The position numbers were made by a program, and so were the translations under genes. Shown in pieces: positions 1 through 8,399 of a stretch of DNA of 36,460 bases; the first letter of the stretch is position 1; each line of letters opens with the position of its first letter. A model generated the notes under the pieces. It was not told where the DNA came from. It did no database searches and worked only from the letters and a program-made list of their open reading frames with translations. Source of the DNA: Lachnospiraceae bacterium (GTDB lineage: Bacteria > Bacillota > Clostridia > Lachnospirales > Lachnospiraceae); assembly GCA_030536455.1 (NCBI GenBank), contig JAUNPZ010000006.1, forward strand, positions 1 through 36,460, read 5' to 3'.

Positions 1-22
1 GAATTTCTTCCGCTCGCTAGGG

Positions 23-43
23 GAAATCAGCTACGCTGATTTC
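23..43. repeat. Perfect 9-bp inverted repeat at window edge
   Basis: GAAATCAGC and GCTGATTTC flank a 3-base spacer. No T-run follows on either strand, so it is not a convincing terminator. Its origin and partner gene lie outside the window. Confidence 0.4.
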
Positions 44-145
44 GCAGCTCGCACTGTATGCTTATTATAACGGCTTTCTTTCTTCAGGTGGTATAAAGAA
101 AACCGACTTTTATCCCTAATTTTCTGACCTTTTTTTCGTCATCTC

Positions 146-174
146 TTGTAATTATTGTGTAAGTTTTATATACT
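146..174 (+). promoter_or_regulatory. Sigma-A-like promoter for the two-component operon
   Basis: TTGTAA (146-151) and TATACT (169-174) are separated by exactly 17 bases. This places a start near 181, about 85 bases before the sensor kinase. Read by eye from consensus only. Confidence 0.5.
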
Positions 175-267
175 TTTCCATGTAATCGGACATCCCTTCC
201 TTAATTTAAGCGAAAAAAAGAGACCCGGACCTGAGGAAACGGGTATTCTTCCAGAATGGAGCGTATT

Positions 268-2040
268 ATGACTGAGAAATTAAAGCAGAAGCTGAGCCTT
301 TTTTTCCGGAACACCAGCCTGAAAAATAAATTTACCCTGATTCTTTCTGTGAATACCGCCCTGGTGCTGCTGTTGTCCATCGCATGTTTTTTCCTGCTGG
401 GCCACACCTACAACCGGATCTTATACCGCTCCGTGGCCGGAAGCCTGAGCCTTTCTGCCAACACCATCGCCACCAATCTGAATAATGTGGAGCAGCTTTC
501 CTACACCATCCTGTCCTCTGCCCAGATTCAGGATATGCTCAGCGACTTTCACGATACCGATGATGCAGCCGCCCACTCCAATGCCAACCGCACCATCAAT
601 ATGGCCTTATCCAACTACTATGAAACCTATAAAAATAATGGTCTTTCCTACATCACCCTGTATAATTCCGTATTTCTGAACACCACCGACTGGGCCCGGC
701 ACAATAAAGCAGACCCGGATCTGGTAGAAACCGCGTTAAAAAAGGCGGAACTGGCCGAAGGCCGCATCACCTGGACCACCGGAAATCTTCACGCCCAGAG
801 CATCATCCTCGCCCGTATCATCCGCAAGGTCCAGTATTTAAGCTTTGAGGAAATCGGAAAGCTGCTGATTTCTGTCGATTTAAACAAGCTGATCACCAAC
901 ATCAACTACACCTTCAGCCAGTTCGACACCTACTACTATGTGCTTGCGGATGAAAACGGCGCCTTCTACACCTCGCCCTCCCTGCCGGAGGCCTTTGTCC
1001 GGGAGGCGCTGCAGACCAGTCCCCGCGATTACCACACCTTCCGTCAGGACGGCCATTCCTACTTTGCCGCCAGCACCATGATTCCCGGCTACGACATCCA
1101 GTATATCGCCCTGGTTCCCTATGATGAGATTGTGGATACCCTGGACTTTTCCGTCCGGGCCATTCTCATTCTGATGGTCATCGGCCTGGCCGCCGGACTG
1201 TTCCTGACGCAGATGCTGATTCAATCCGTCATCCGCCACTTTAATGTGCTGATTCTTAAGATGGACACCTTCAGCAAGGACGAATTCGCTCTCCAGGAAA
1301 TCGAATACGATTACGCATCCCGCAGGGATGAAATCGGTGTGCTCCATCAGCGCTTTGACCGGATGACCAAGCGGATTCAGAATCTGATCAACATCAATTA
1401 TAAAAATGAACTGCTCCGGAAGGAGGCGCAGATTAAAGCCCTGGAATCCCAGATTAATCCACATTTTCTGTACAATACCCTGGATTCCATCAACTGGCGG
1501 GCGAAAATCGTGGGGGATACCCAGATTTCCCAGATGGCAGAATCCCTGGGAAATCTTCTCCGGGCGACTTTAAGCAATAAGGAATCGCTGATTCCTTTAA
1601 AACAGGAGCTGGAGCTGGTCCACTCCTACAGCACCATCCAGAAAATCCGTTTTGAAGAGCGGCTGGAATTCACCCTCTCCTCGCAGGAGGGACTGGATGC
1701 GGCCCTGATTCCCCCGCTGTCCATCCAGCCGCTGGTGGAGAATGCTATCCGCTACGGCATGGAGGAAATGACGGAAGCCTGTCAGATTCAGGTAACCGTA
1801 GAGCAAAAGGAGCAGGATATCATCATCTGCGTAAGAAATGAAGGCTCTTCCTTTGAAGACCATCTTCTGGAAAAGCTGAGCAGCAAGCAGAAGCAGCCGA
1901 ATGGCTTCGGAATCGGCCTGGTGAATATCCACCGGCGCATCCAGCTTCTCTTTGGACCGCCCTATGGACTGACACTAAGCAACGAAGGAGACTGGGCCGT
2001 TGCGACCATCTCCATCCCATTTACCACAAAGGAGAATTAG
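268..2040 (+). CDS. YesM-like sensor histidine kinase
   Basis: Membrane sensor kinase of the LytS/YesM type (His_kinase plus HATPase_c) that would phosphorylate the response regulator encoded next. The protein has an N-terminal membrane segment at about residues 27-48, a large extracytoplasmic sensor region, a second membrane segment near 295-318 and a HAMP-like linker. The phospho-acceptor motif is INPHFLYNTLDSI, with His about residue 399, and the ATP-binding N-box is QPLVENAIRYG. A G-rich box (GFGIGLVNIHRR) follows. I chose the ATG at 268 because GGAG at 258-261 sits 6 bases upstream; the in-frame ATG at 256 lacks such a site. The stop codon abuts the ATG of the regulator, and AAGGAG in its last codons is that gene's ribosome site, so the two are translated together. 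By analogy with Bacillus YesMN it probably senses a pectin-derived sugar; the ligand is inference. Confidence 0.93.
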   Translation: MTEKLKQKLSLFFRNTSLKNKFTLILSVNTALVLLLSIACFFLLGHTYNRILYRSVAGSLSLSANTIATNLNNVEQLSYTILSSAQIQDMLSDFHDTDDAAAHSNANRTINMALSNYYETYKNNGLSYITLYNSVFLNTTDWARHNKADPDLVETALKKAELAEGRITWTTGNLHAQSIILARIIRKVQYLSFEEIGKLLISVDLNKLITNINYTFSQFDTYYYVLADENGAFYTSPSLPEAFVREALQTSPRDYHTFRQDGHSYFAASTMIPGYDIQYIALVPYDEIVDTLDFSVRAILILMVIGLAAGLFLTQMLIQSVIRHFNVLILKMDTFSKDEFALQEIEYDYASRRDEIGVLHQRFDRMTKRIQNLININYKNELLRKEAQIKALESQINPHFLYNTLDSINWRAKIVGDTQISQMAESLGNLLRATLSNKESLIPLKQELELVHSYSTIQKIRFEERLEFTLSSQEGLDAALIPPLSIQPLVENAIRYGMEEMTEACQIQVTVEQKEQDIIICVRNEGSSFEDHLLEKLSSKQKQPNGFGIGLVNIHRRIQLLFGPPYGLTLSNEGDWAVATISIPFTTKEN

Positions 2041-3543
2041 ATGTTTAAGCTGATTATCGTTGACGACGAACGAATCATACGAGAGTCCATTTCGGCTCTG
2101 ATTGACTGGAAAACCCTGGATATCGAGCTGGTCGGGGTCTGCGCAAATGGCATCGAAGCCTATAATGCCATCCTGGACGAGGCGCCGGATATCGTGATTA
2201 CCGATATCCGGATGCCCGGCATGAGCGGCCTGGAGCTGATAAAAAAAGCGGCGGAGATGGACCTGGACACCCAGTTCATCATCCTTTCCGGCTATGGGGA
2301 ATTCGAGTACGCCAAAGAAGGAATGCGCTACGGCGTCCGCAACTATCTGTTAAAGCCCTGCAACGAGCAGCAGATTCTCGAAGCGGTTCAGAAGACCATC
2401 CAGGATGTGCGGGAACGGCAGCAGCGAAGAAAAATCAAGGAATCTACCTTCCTTGCCGCCGACACCATGCGGCACAATGTCATTTCCAGCCTGCTGAATG
2501 ACGCCCTCTACACGGATGCAGACCTGGAAACCGCCATCGGCTCCTACGAGCCCTACCTGGATTTTTACCACGAGGCTTACCGGCTCTTTTATATCTACTA
2601 TCTGGAGCCGGCCCAGCTTTCCCAGTTTCTCCGTCTTCTGAAGGATTACTGCGAAACTTATATGGCCCAGATCAGTCTGTATTCGGTTTATGTGAAAAAT
2701 ACCTTCCTGCTGTTCTGCAGCGAAAACAGACTGAACGACCAGGCCATGGAAGCCTTCTTAAAAAAGGCCGCCGTCCGCTTTGCCCCGGTGAGCCTGGAAA
2801 TCCAGAACCAGCGGTTCTCCAGCCTGACCGGCCTCCTGAGCGTACTCCTGGAGAAAATCCGGCGCTACAGCAGCATTTATTATATCCATAATTTTCATCC
2901 GTTTTATACCTTTAACTACACCGCCGTTTCCCATGAGATGGAAAAATTATACCTGGCCTGCCAAAACGGGGATGCCGCAGCCGTTCCGAAGCTTTTGGAG
3001 CTTTTAGGAAGCATCTCGGACTTCCGCTTTTTCAAACAGCTTTCCATCTCCCTGGTCATCAAGGCAAGCGCCAGCGATTCCACAGCAGCTTTGACAAGCT
3101 GGCTGAAAAACCTGGAGAATGAGGAAAATCCGGACGCGGCCAGACAGCGCGTCACCGACAAGCTGTCCGAACTGCTTTTGTCCGCTTCTCCCTCAGAAAA
3201 GCCTCATCAGAGCAGCAGCACCCGCCAGATTATCGATTACATCGAGCAGAATCTGTCGAATCCGAATCTGACGTTAAAATATATCGCCGAACAGCAGCTT
3301 TACATGAATGTGGATTATGTGTCCCGGAGATTCCAGAAGGAAACCGAAACCAAGTTTTCCAGTTATCTGGCGGACCTGCGCATCCAGAAGGCCCGTGAGC
3401 TGCTGACCCGCCAGCCACAGCTGCGGGTGCAGGATGTAGCCGAGCAGATTGGCTTCGGCAACAATCCCCAGTATTTCTCCCAGCTGTTCAAAAAGAAGCT
3501 GGGTATCACACCGAGTAATTTTGCAGCAGAGCTGCTGTCCTGA
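2041..3543 (+). CDS. YesN-like response regulator, REC plus AraC HTH
   Basis: Cytoplasmic DNA-binding response regulator of 500 aa. The receiver domain occupies about residues 1-120: acidic pair D8/D9, phospho-acceptor D55 in VITDIRMPG, and conserved K105 in YLLKP. A long middle region (about 150-390) with no motif I recognise follows, as is usual for YesN-type regulators. The C-terminal about 100 residues form an AraC/XylS double helix-turn-helix (ISQ-like DYIEQNLSNPNLTLKYIAEQ start, then VAEQIGFGNNPQYFSQLFKK). It starts on the base after the kinase stop. The next gene is an acetylesterase for pectin side chains, so a role as its activator is likely. Tandem 35-bp direct repeats in the intervening gap are candidate binding sites. 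Confidence 0.93.
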   Translation: MFKLIIVDDERIIRESISALIDWKTLDIELVGVCANGIEAYNAILDEAPDIVITDIRMPGMSGLELIKKAAEMDLDTQFIILSGYGEFEYAKEGMRYGVRNYLLKPCNEQQILEAVQKTIQDVRERQQRRKIKESTFLAADTMRHNVISSLLNDALYTDADLETAIGSYEPYLDFYHEAYRLFYIYYLEPAQLSQFLRLLKDYCETYMAQISLYSVYVKNTFLLFCSENRLNDQAMEAFLKKAAVRFAPVSLEIQNQRFSSLTGLLSVLLEKIRRYSSIYYIHNFHPFYTFNYTAVSHEMEKLYLACQNGDAAAVPKLLELLGSISDFRFFKQLSISLVIKASASDSTAALTSWLKNLENEENPDAARQRVTDKLSELLLSASPSEKPHQSSSTRQIIDYIEQNLSNPNLTLKYIAEQQLYMNVDYVSRRFQKETETKFSSYLADLRIQKARELLTRQPQLRVQDVAEQIGFGNNPQYFSQLFKKKLGITPSNFAAELLS

Positions 3544-3570
3544 GCACTGCATGGCCAGCCGGTTTCATAC

Positions 3571-3644
3571 CTCTGCAAAGCAAATTACATAATATTGAGC
3601 ACATGCTCTGCAAAGTAATTACATCACCTTGAGCGCATGCTCGC
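3571..3644. repeat. Tandem 35-bp direct repeat, candidate regulator site
   Basis: Two adjacent copies, 3571-3605 and 3606-3639, both run CTCTGCAAAG ... ATTACAT ... TTGAGC-CATG. A third truncated copy (CTCGCAAA) begins at 3640. The copies differ at only a few positions and by one base in length. AraC-type regulators commonly bind direct repeats. The position, right after the yesN-like gene and before the esterase, makes an operator plausible but unproven. Confidence 0.5.
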
Positions 3645-3668
3645 AAAAAAAGCCGCCGCTTCGGCGGC
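3645..3668 (-). terminator. GC-rich hairpin with T-run on the minus strand
   Basis: GCCGCCG (3652-3658), a 3-base loop and CGGCGGC (3662-3668) form a 7-bp perfect stem, with seven A at 3645-3651. Read on the minus strand this is a canonical intrinsic terminator, yet no minus-strand gene precedes it here. On the plus strand it is a hairpin 5 bases ahead of the esterase ribosome site. It may block antisense transcripts or shape the leader. Confidence 0.45.
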
Positions 3669-3684
3669 AGAATGGAGATCACCT

Positions 3685-5040
3685 ATGACTGAACACAAAA
3701 AAACCACGATGGAATCGGAAATCTCCCGCGAACCTCAATTTTTCCCCTTCCAGTACCATGCTTTAAAGGAGCATCCGGAGGAAAATATCCCGGAAATCCT
3801 TTCCGGCTTTGACCCGCTGCTGCCCTCTGTCACGGACGCATACCACCTGGAAAGCTTTTATGCCGAGGCCCAGGCCCCTGCGGTCTATCAGCTCCAAATC
3901 ACAATCACGGCTCTCCGGGATATTCCCCGTATGTTTATCTTTGCCGGACGGAAAAGCATGATTTTCCGTGACGGACTGACCGCCGGAGAAACAAAAACCA
4001 TTTCCGCCTATGTACACACGGGAGACATCATCCCACGGTATCACACGGACGTTTACACGATGAACAAGCTGTTCGTAAGCTTTGCATGGGAAAAATCTGC
4101 CTGCGTTCCGGATGCAGCTCCTGCCTGCGGCTCCGATTCTTCCTGCGCTCCAAATGCTGGTTCTTCCTGCAGCCCGGCGCGCCTTGCGGATATCCTCTCC
4201 TTCCGGATTCAGATGCACCCGGCCAGCGCCCCGGTCATCTACCTGGCCGGAGATTCCACCGTCACCGACCAGAGCAGCGAGCTGCCTTATCATCCCGGCG
4301 CCTGCTACAGCTCCTGGGGACAGGACCTGCCGCTGTTTACCGGAAAAGACTGCCCGGTGGACAACCAGGCCCACTGCGGCCTTTCCACGGAAACCTTCCG
4401 GCAGGAGGGACACATGGACATCATTCTCCGTGAGATAAAGCCCGGCGATTACTGTCTGTTCCAGTTCGGCCACAACGACCAGAAGCTGTCCTACCTCCAG
4501 GCAGAAACCGGATACCGTGACAACCTAATCCGCTTCATCGGAGAAATCCGGGAAAAGCAGGCCGTTCCGGTGCTGGTAACACCGCTGGGACGCAACACCT
4601 GGGCGGAGGACGGCACCTATCTGGATTTGCTGAAGGAACACAGCGACTCCGTAAAGCGGATTGGCCGTGAGCTTTCCGTTCCCGTCCTGGACCTTCACGA
4701 TTACTCTCTGACCATCTATGCCCAGTACGGCTTTGAGGGCAGCAAGCGCTTCTTCCACCCCGGCGATGCCACCCATACCAATGAATACGGCTCCGAGCTG
4801 TACGCCGCATTCATCGCCAGAGCGCTTCACGCATGCTTCCCGGACCTTATCCCCGGAGCCGCAGACGCCTGCGCCTGCCTCTGCCCGGAGGAAAATCTCT
4901 GGGAGCAGCTCCGCAGCCAGGGCAGCGGCGGACGGAATCTCACCGCCGAGCAGAAGGAGCAGTTTGATGGCCTGGAGAAATCCGTAGGTGACCTGCTTCA
5001 GCGCGTCCAGGCCGCAAAGGCGGACGCCGCACGGAAATAA
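3685..5040 (+). CDS. Rhamnogalacturonan acetylesterase-like SGNH hydrolase (CE12)
   Basis: Predicted to remove acetyl groups from rhamnogalacturonan oligosaccharides. All SGNH blocks are visible: Ser in AGDSTVTD (about S191), Gly in the CGLSTETF stretch, Asn in FGHNDQK (about N264), and the Asp-His pair in HPGDATHTNEYG (about D361/H364). About 150 residues precede the catalytic domain and probably form a beta-sandwich. They are joined by an Ala/Ser/Cys-rich linker with four cysteines, which is odd for this family. No signal peptide is present, so it acts in the cytoplasm, like Bacillus YesT. I chose ATG 3685 because GGAG (3674-3677) lies 7 bases upstream; an earlier in-frame ATG at 3637 overlaps the repeat and hairpin. 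The neighbouring YesMN-like pair supports a pectin role. Confidence 0.88.
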   Translation: MTEHKKTTMESEISREPQFFPFQYHALKEHPEENIPEILSGFDPLLPSVTDAYHLESFYAEAQAPAVYQLQITITALRDIPRMFIFAGRKSMIFRDGLTAGETKTISAYVHTGDIIPRYHTDVYTMNKLFVSFAWEKSACVPDAAPACGSDSSCAPNAGSSCSPARLADILSFRIQMHPASAPVIYLAGDSTVTDQSSELPYHPGACYSSWGQDLPLFTGKDCPVDNQAHCGLSTETFRQEGHMDIILREIKPGDYCLFQFGHNDQKLSYLQAETGYRDNLIRFIGEIREKQAVPVLVTPLGRNTWAEDGTYLDLLKEHSDSVKRIGRELSVPVLDLHDYSLTIYAQYGFEGSKRFFHPGDATHTNEYGSELYAAFIARALHACFPDLIPGAADACACLCPEENLWEQLRSQGSGGRNLTAEQKEQFDGLEKSVGDLLQRVQAAKADAARK

Positions 5041-5043
5041 CAT

Positions 5044-5098
5044 AAAGACAGCCCGGTGAGCCGTTTCTTTCGGTCTCTCCGGGCTGTCCCCGTCTTTG
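5044..5098. terminator. Terminator between convergent genes
   Basis: GACAGCCCGG (5047-5056) pairs with CCGGGCTGTC (5079-5088) in a 10-bp perfect stem. It lies between the esterase and the convergent coiled-coil gene. The T-tracts are short (GTCTTTGC on plus), so efficiency is uncertain. Confidence 0.55.
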
Positions 5099-5103
5099 CT
5101 TCA

Positions 5104-6204
5104 TCAGGAGCTTTTTCCTGCCTTCATCTGACTGATGGCATCGCTGAGATTTGCGGCCTGTCCGGACCGGATCAGCCTTGCCAGCTCTGCCAGCTTGTCC
5201 GGCTGCATAAACTCCGTCCCGATATAGCCCTCGTACTTGTCTGTAATCTCCAGAGACAGCTCCTTTATCTGCCGCTCTGATTCCTCCGCCTGCTCTAAGG
5301 CCCGCTCATGCGACTCCTTAAGCTGCTCCATCTTCTCCCTGCTGTTATTCACGATCTCATCGGAGATGATGGTCTGGGTCACGGTGTTGAAGGTATTTAA
5401 CGCCTCCTGCTTCTTCGCCGCCAGCTCCACCTGCTCCTGTTCGGTCCGGGATATCTCATCATCAAACTTTTCCAGATTATAGATGGTTTCATTCCGGTCA
5501 CGGCGGATTGAATTGGTAATTACCCGGATTTTCCTGTAATTGGAATGGATGGTGTCCCGTATCAGCCGCCCCTGCCGGATGGCCTCATGATGCTTCATCT
5601 TCGTATGATTTCCAACGGTCAGATAAAGTCCGCCAAATAAAACGATATCCAGCAGGTAGATCACGATCAGCATCCAGCTCCGGCGTACCTGCGGCTCAAT
5701 CAGAAAATAAATCCCGCCCGGAACCGCCGCAAAAAATACCAGCACCGCCAGAAGCAGCAGCCCCATCTCCTTCATGGACCTTGGCATATACAGCGCGTAA
5801 AACCAGGTTCTCCGGCAGAATGACGGCACCCGGTCCTTCTGGAATATGCTCTTCATCTGCCCATTCAGTTCCTTGTTATAGGCATGCAGGTCCGCCGTCT
5901 CCTCGGCAATCCGCTCCTTCACGCCCTGGTTCTTCGCCTTTTCCCGCTTCGCCCTGGCCTTTTTCAGACGTTCCTGACTTTTGGCTATCTCCTTGTCATA
6001 GCTGGCGTTTATCTCCTCCTTCCGCTTCTTCACGGTAAGTGCAATGGCATCGTCCACAGCTTTTTTCTCCGCCTCAAGCTGTTTCTCAAGCTGTTTTTCC
6101 TCCAGCCTCAGTTGACCGCAGGTCTTTTTCAGCTGGTTCCGCTTCTCTACCGCTTCCTTCGCTTCTCCCAGGAAAGCCGCATGATCCGTAATCGGTTGTG
6201 TCAT
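5104..6204 (-). CDS. Coiled-coil protein with two central membrane segments, unknown
   Basis: No family recognised. The 366-aa product starts with a long Lys/Glu/Arg/Ala-rich coiled coil (about residues 10-130). Two hydrophobic segments follow (about 150-195, GLLLLAVLVFFAAVPGG and MLIVIYLLDIVLFGG), then a second coiled coil (about 215-330) and a short tail. This predicts a membrane hairpin with both coiled-coil arms in the cytoplasm, a scaffold-like layout. ATG 6204 is preferred because AGGAGG lies 9 bases upstream; an in-frame TTG two codons earlier is too close to that site. It is a single gene with its own terminator. Function is unknown. Confidence 0.8.
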   Translation of the reverse strand: MTQPITDHAAFLGEAKEAVEKRNQLKKTCGQLRLEEKQLEKQLEAEKKAVDDAIALTVKKRKEEINASYDKEIAKSQERLKKARAKREKAKNQGVKERIAEETADLHAYNKELNGQMKSIFQKDRVPSFCRRTWFYALYMPRSMKEMGLLLLAVLVFFAAVPGGIYFLIEPQVRRSWMLIVIYLLDIVLFGGLYLTVGNHTKMKHHEAIRQGRLIRDTIHSNYRKIRVITNSIRRDRNETIYNLEKFDDEISRTEQEQVELAAKKQEALNTFNTVTQTIISDEIVNNSREKMEQLKESHERALEQAEESERQIKELSLEITDKYEGYIGTEFMQPDKLAELARLIRSGQAANLSDAISQMKAGKSS

Positions 6205-6388
6205 ACACAAGTTCCTCCTTCGCCTGTCTGCATCGGCTCATCCGCCGTTATCTCTGTCCTTTTTCTGTCCTCTCACAACGGTTCCGTGCCTTCACAGTTA
6301 CGTCTTTTCCTATCGCCACGTTTACGATTTTTCCCTTTTTTCTATCTATAAGCTTACTACAAAATCTGCCCGGAAACAAGTATGCATC

Positions 6389-6417
6389 TTTACTTTCCGC
6401 TGAAAATTCGATATACT
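6389..6417 (+). promoter_or_regulatory. Promoter for the 88-aa protein gene
   Basis: TTTACT (6389-6394) and TATACT (6412-6417) are spaced by 17 bases, placing a start near 6424. The resulting leader would begin just before the inverted repeat at 6432. Confidence 0.45.
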
Positions 6418-6431
6418 GGTAGTCACCAATG

Positions 6432-6493
6432 ATTCCGGCCATGTTTTCCCATGCCTCCCGGTTTCTTTGGCCGGAATGCCCAGGCATTTTTTT
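6432..6493 (+). promoter_or_regulatory. Candidate transcription attenuator
   Basis: ATTCCGGCC (6432-6440) pairs perfectly with GGCCGGAAT (6469-6477). The last three bases of that arm also belong to a second hairpin, AATGCC (6475-6480) with GGCATT (6483-6488), followed by seven T at 6487-6493. The two folds are mutually exclusive, like antiterminator and terminator. The ribosome site of the next gene follows at once. No plus-strand gene upstream would need this terminator. Confidence 0.4.
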
Positions 6494-6512
6494 AATAAGG
6501 AGGGATATCATC

Positions 6513-6779
6513 ATGTTCCGTATGTGGGGAAAAATCTGGAAGGACAATCATCTGATCAAGGATACCGTTATCTGTATGCCCGACTATTCCATGTCCCGGA
6601 CTCAGATGGTTTTTAAGTCTCTGGAAGACATCTGCTATCAGTTCGACCTGGGACAGCCAATCTGGCTGGAAGCCAATATCCGCGCGTTCCAGCGCCATGA
6701 CAAAACCTGCTTCCGCCAGGATAATTTCGTAGAAGAGATTGATTTCGACTTCCTGGAGATTCAGGTAATCGAGGAATAA
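6513..6779 (+). CDS. Small conserved-looking protein, unknown function
   Basis: 88 aa, not recognised. It starts MFRMWGKIWKDN and is acidic at its C-terminus (EEIDFDFLEIQVIEE). No membrane segment, signal peptide or metal motif is seen. The start is secure: AGGAGGG at 6499-6505 lies 7-8 bases before ATG 6513. It has its own promoter, a structured leader and a strong terminator, and is convergent with pgi. The ending resembles a small cytoplasmic alpha/beta protein, but that is only an impression. Confidence 0.75.
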   Translation: MFRMWGKIWKDNHLIKDTVICMPDYSMSRTQMVFKSLEDICYQFDLGQPIWLEANIRAFQRHDKTCFRQDNFVEEIDFDFLEIQVIEE

Positions 6780-6785
6780 TAACTG

Positions 6786-6838
6786 AAAAAAAAGCCGCGC
6801 GGCCTTCTGCATCCAGCAAAGGAACCGCGCGGTTTTTA
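6786..6838. terminator. Bidirectional terminator
   Basis: CCGCGCGG at 6795-6802 pairs with the identical self-complementary CCGCGCGG at 6825-6832, with an inner CCTT/AAGG extension. Five T follow on plus and eight A precede it, so it serves both the 88-aa gene and the convergent pgi. Confidence 0.85.
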
Positions 6839-6851
6839 TTTTCTCATTCGA

Positions 6852-8201
6852 TTACAGTCTCTTTAATAAAGCTTCTCTTGCATCCTCATAGCCCGGCTTG
6901 CCAAGAAGTGCGAACATGTTCTTCTTGTAGCTCTCTACACCTGGCTGGTTAAATGGATTCACACCCAGTAAGTAGCCGCTTACGCCGCATGCAAACTCGA
7001 AGAAATAGAATAACTGGCCTAAGTAATATGCGTTCTGCTCCGGAACGGTTACCATCAGGTTCGGAACCTGGCCGTCGGTATGTGCCAGGATGGTTCCGTT
7101 CATTGCGCTCTTATTTACGAAATCAACGGTCTTTCCGGCTAAGTAGTTCATGCCGTCGGTATCTACGTCCTCTTCCTGAAGCACGATTTCCGCAGGAGAC
7201 TCTTCTACATTGATTACGGTCTCAAACATGATTCTTGCGCCATCCTGAATGAACTGGCCCATGGAATGCAGGTCGGTGGTCAAATCAACGGCTGCCGGGA
7301 AGATACCCTTCTGGTCCTTGCCCTCGCTCTCGCCGTATAACTGCTTCCACCACTCAGATACATAGTGCAGGCTTGGCTCATAGTTTGCTACTACTTCTAC
7401 ATTCTTACCCTTTCTCAGTAAGATGTTGCGGATTACCGCATATAATACAGATGGATTGGACTCATATGGAGTCTCCAGAGCAATCTTTCTCATGGAAGCA
7501 GCGCCTTCCATCAGCAGGTCGATATCGGCTCCGCTGACTGCGATTGGGAGCAGGCCAACTGCGGTTAATACGGAGAAACGTCCGCCTACATCATCCGGAA
7601 CTACGAAGGACTCGTAGCCCTCTTCATTTGCCAGGCTCTTTAATGCGCCTCTGGACTTATCGGTGGTTGCGTAGATTCTCTTATTTGCCTCTTCCTTGCC
7701 ATATTTCTTAATCAGCATTTCCTTAAATACACGGAATGCCACAGCCGGCTCGGTGGTGGTGCCGGATTTGGAGATCATGTTGATGGAGAAATCCTTTCCT
7801 TCCAGAACATCTGCTAAATCCTTTACATACTTGCTGCTGATGCTGTTTCCTACAAAATAAATCTCCGGGGTCTTTCTTGCGCCCTTTGGAAGCACATTAT
7901 AAAAGCTGTGGGATAAAAACTCAATCGCAGCTCTTGCGCCCAGGTAAGAACCGCCGATACCGATTACCAGCAGGACATCAGAGTCCGACTGAATCTTCTT
8001 TGCCGCCTCTTTAATTCTTGCAAACTCTTCCTTGTCATAATCAACCGGCAGGTCAATCCATCCACAATAATCATTTCCCGCACCAGACTTGCTTACCAGT
8101 ACTTCCTTTGCGCACTCTGCTGCAGCCTTCATGTTCTTCAGTTCTTCTTCTGAAATGAAACAGGAAGCTTTCGAGTAATCAAATGTTACATTCTTTCCCA
8201 T
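6852..8201 (-). CDS. pgi: Glucose-6-phosphate isomerase
   Basis: Interconverts glucose 6-phosphate and fructose 6-phosphate in glycolysis, in the cytoplasm. The 449-aa length matches the short Firmicute form. Visible motifs are the sugar-phosphate isomerase sites [13 protein letters not shown] and [11 protein letters not shown], signature [17 protein letters not shown], signature [15 protein letters not shown] (catalytic Glu region), and the C-terminal [12 protein letters not shown] with the catalytic Lys. The ribosome site GAGGAGAGG lies 7 bases before the ATG. Codon use is regular, as for a well-expressed gene. An extended -10 lies about 95 bases upstream, and the gene ends at the bidirectional terminator, so it is monocistronic. 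Confidence 0.98.
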   Translation of the reverse strand: MGKNVTFDYSKASCFISEEELKNMKAAAECAKEVLVSKSGAGNDYCGWIDLPVDYDKEEFARIKEAAKKIQSDSDVLLVIGIGGSYLGARAAIEFLSHSFYNVLPKGARKTPEIYFVGNSISSKYVKDLADVLEGKDFSINMISKSGTTTEPAVAFRVFKEMLIKKYGKEEANKRIYATTDKSRGALKSLANEEGYESFVVPDDVGGRFSVLTAVGLLPIAVSGADIDLLMEGAASMRKIALETPYESNPSVLYAVIRNILLRKGKNVEVVANYEPSLHYVSEWWKQLYGESEGKDQKGIFPAAVDLTTDLHSMGQFIQDGARIMFETVINVEESPAEIVLQEEDVDTDGMNYLAGKTVDFVNKSAMNGTILAHTDGQVPNLMVTVPEQNAYYLGQLFYFFEFACGVSGYLLGVNPFNQPGVESYKKNMFALLGKPGYEDAREALLKRL

Positions 8202-8295
8202 CGCTTATCCTCTCCTCTTCTGGATTCCATCCATCATTTTCTTTCACCGCATTGTAACCGCACCTTGCCTTCACAGTTACCCGGCTTCAATCTAT

Positions 8296-8301
8296 AGTAT
8301 A
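8296..8301 (-). promoter_or_regulatory. Extended -10 promoter for pgi
   Basis: On the minus strand TGCTATACT forms an extended -10 element; no good -35 is visible. The leader then contains GTAAC/GTTAC arms at 8276-8280 and 8254-8258. Confidence 0.4.
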
Positions 8302-8399
8302 GCACAAACCGCTTTTATCGTCCATGTTTTTACCATTCTATTCCTAATTTCTATTGTAAATTTTCCCTGCAGCCCGGCTGCAATTGCACATATCCCATC

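Noticed and set aside
6248..6547. 99-codon minus-strand frame in the leader of the 88-aa gene
   Set aside because: No SD or motif; overlaps the attenuator-like structures.
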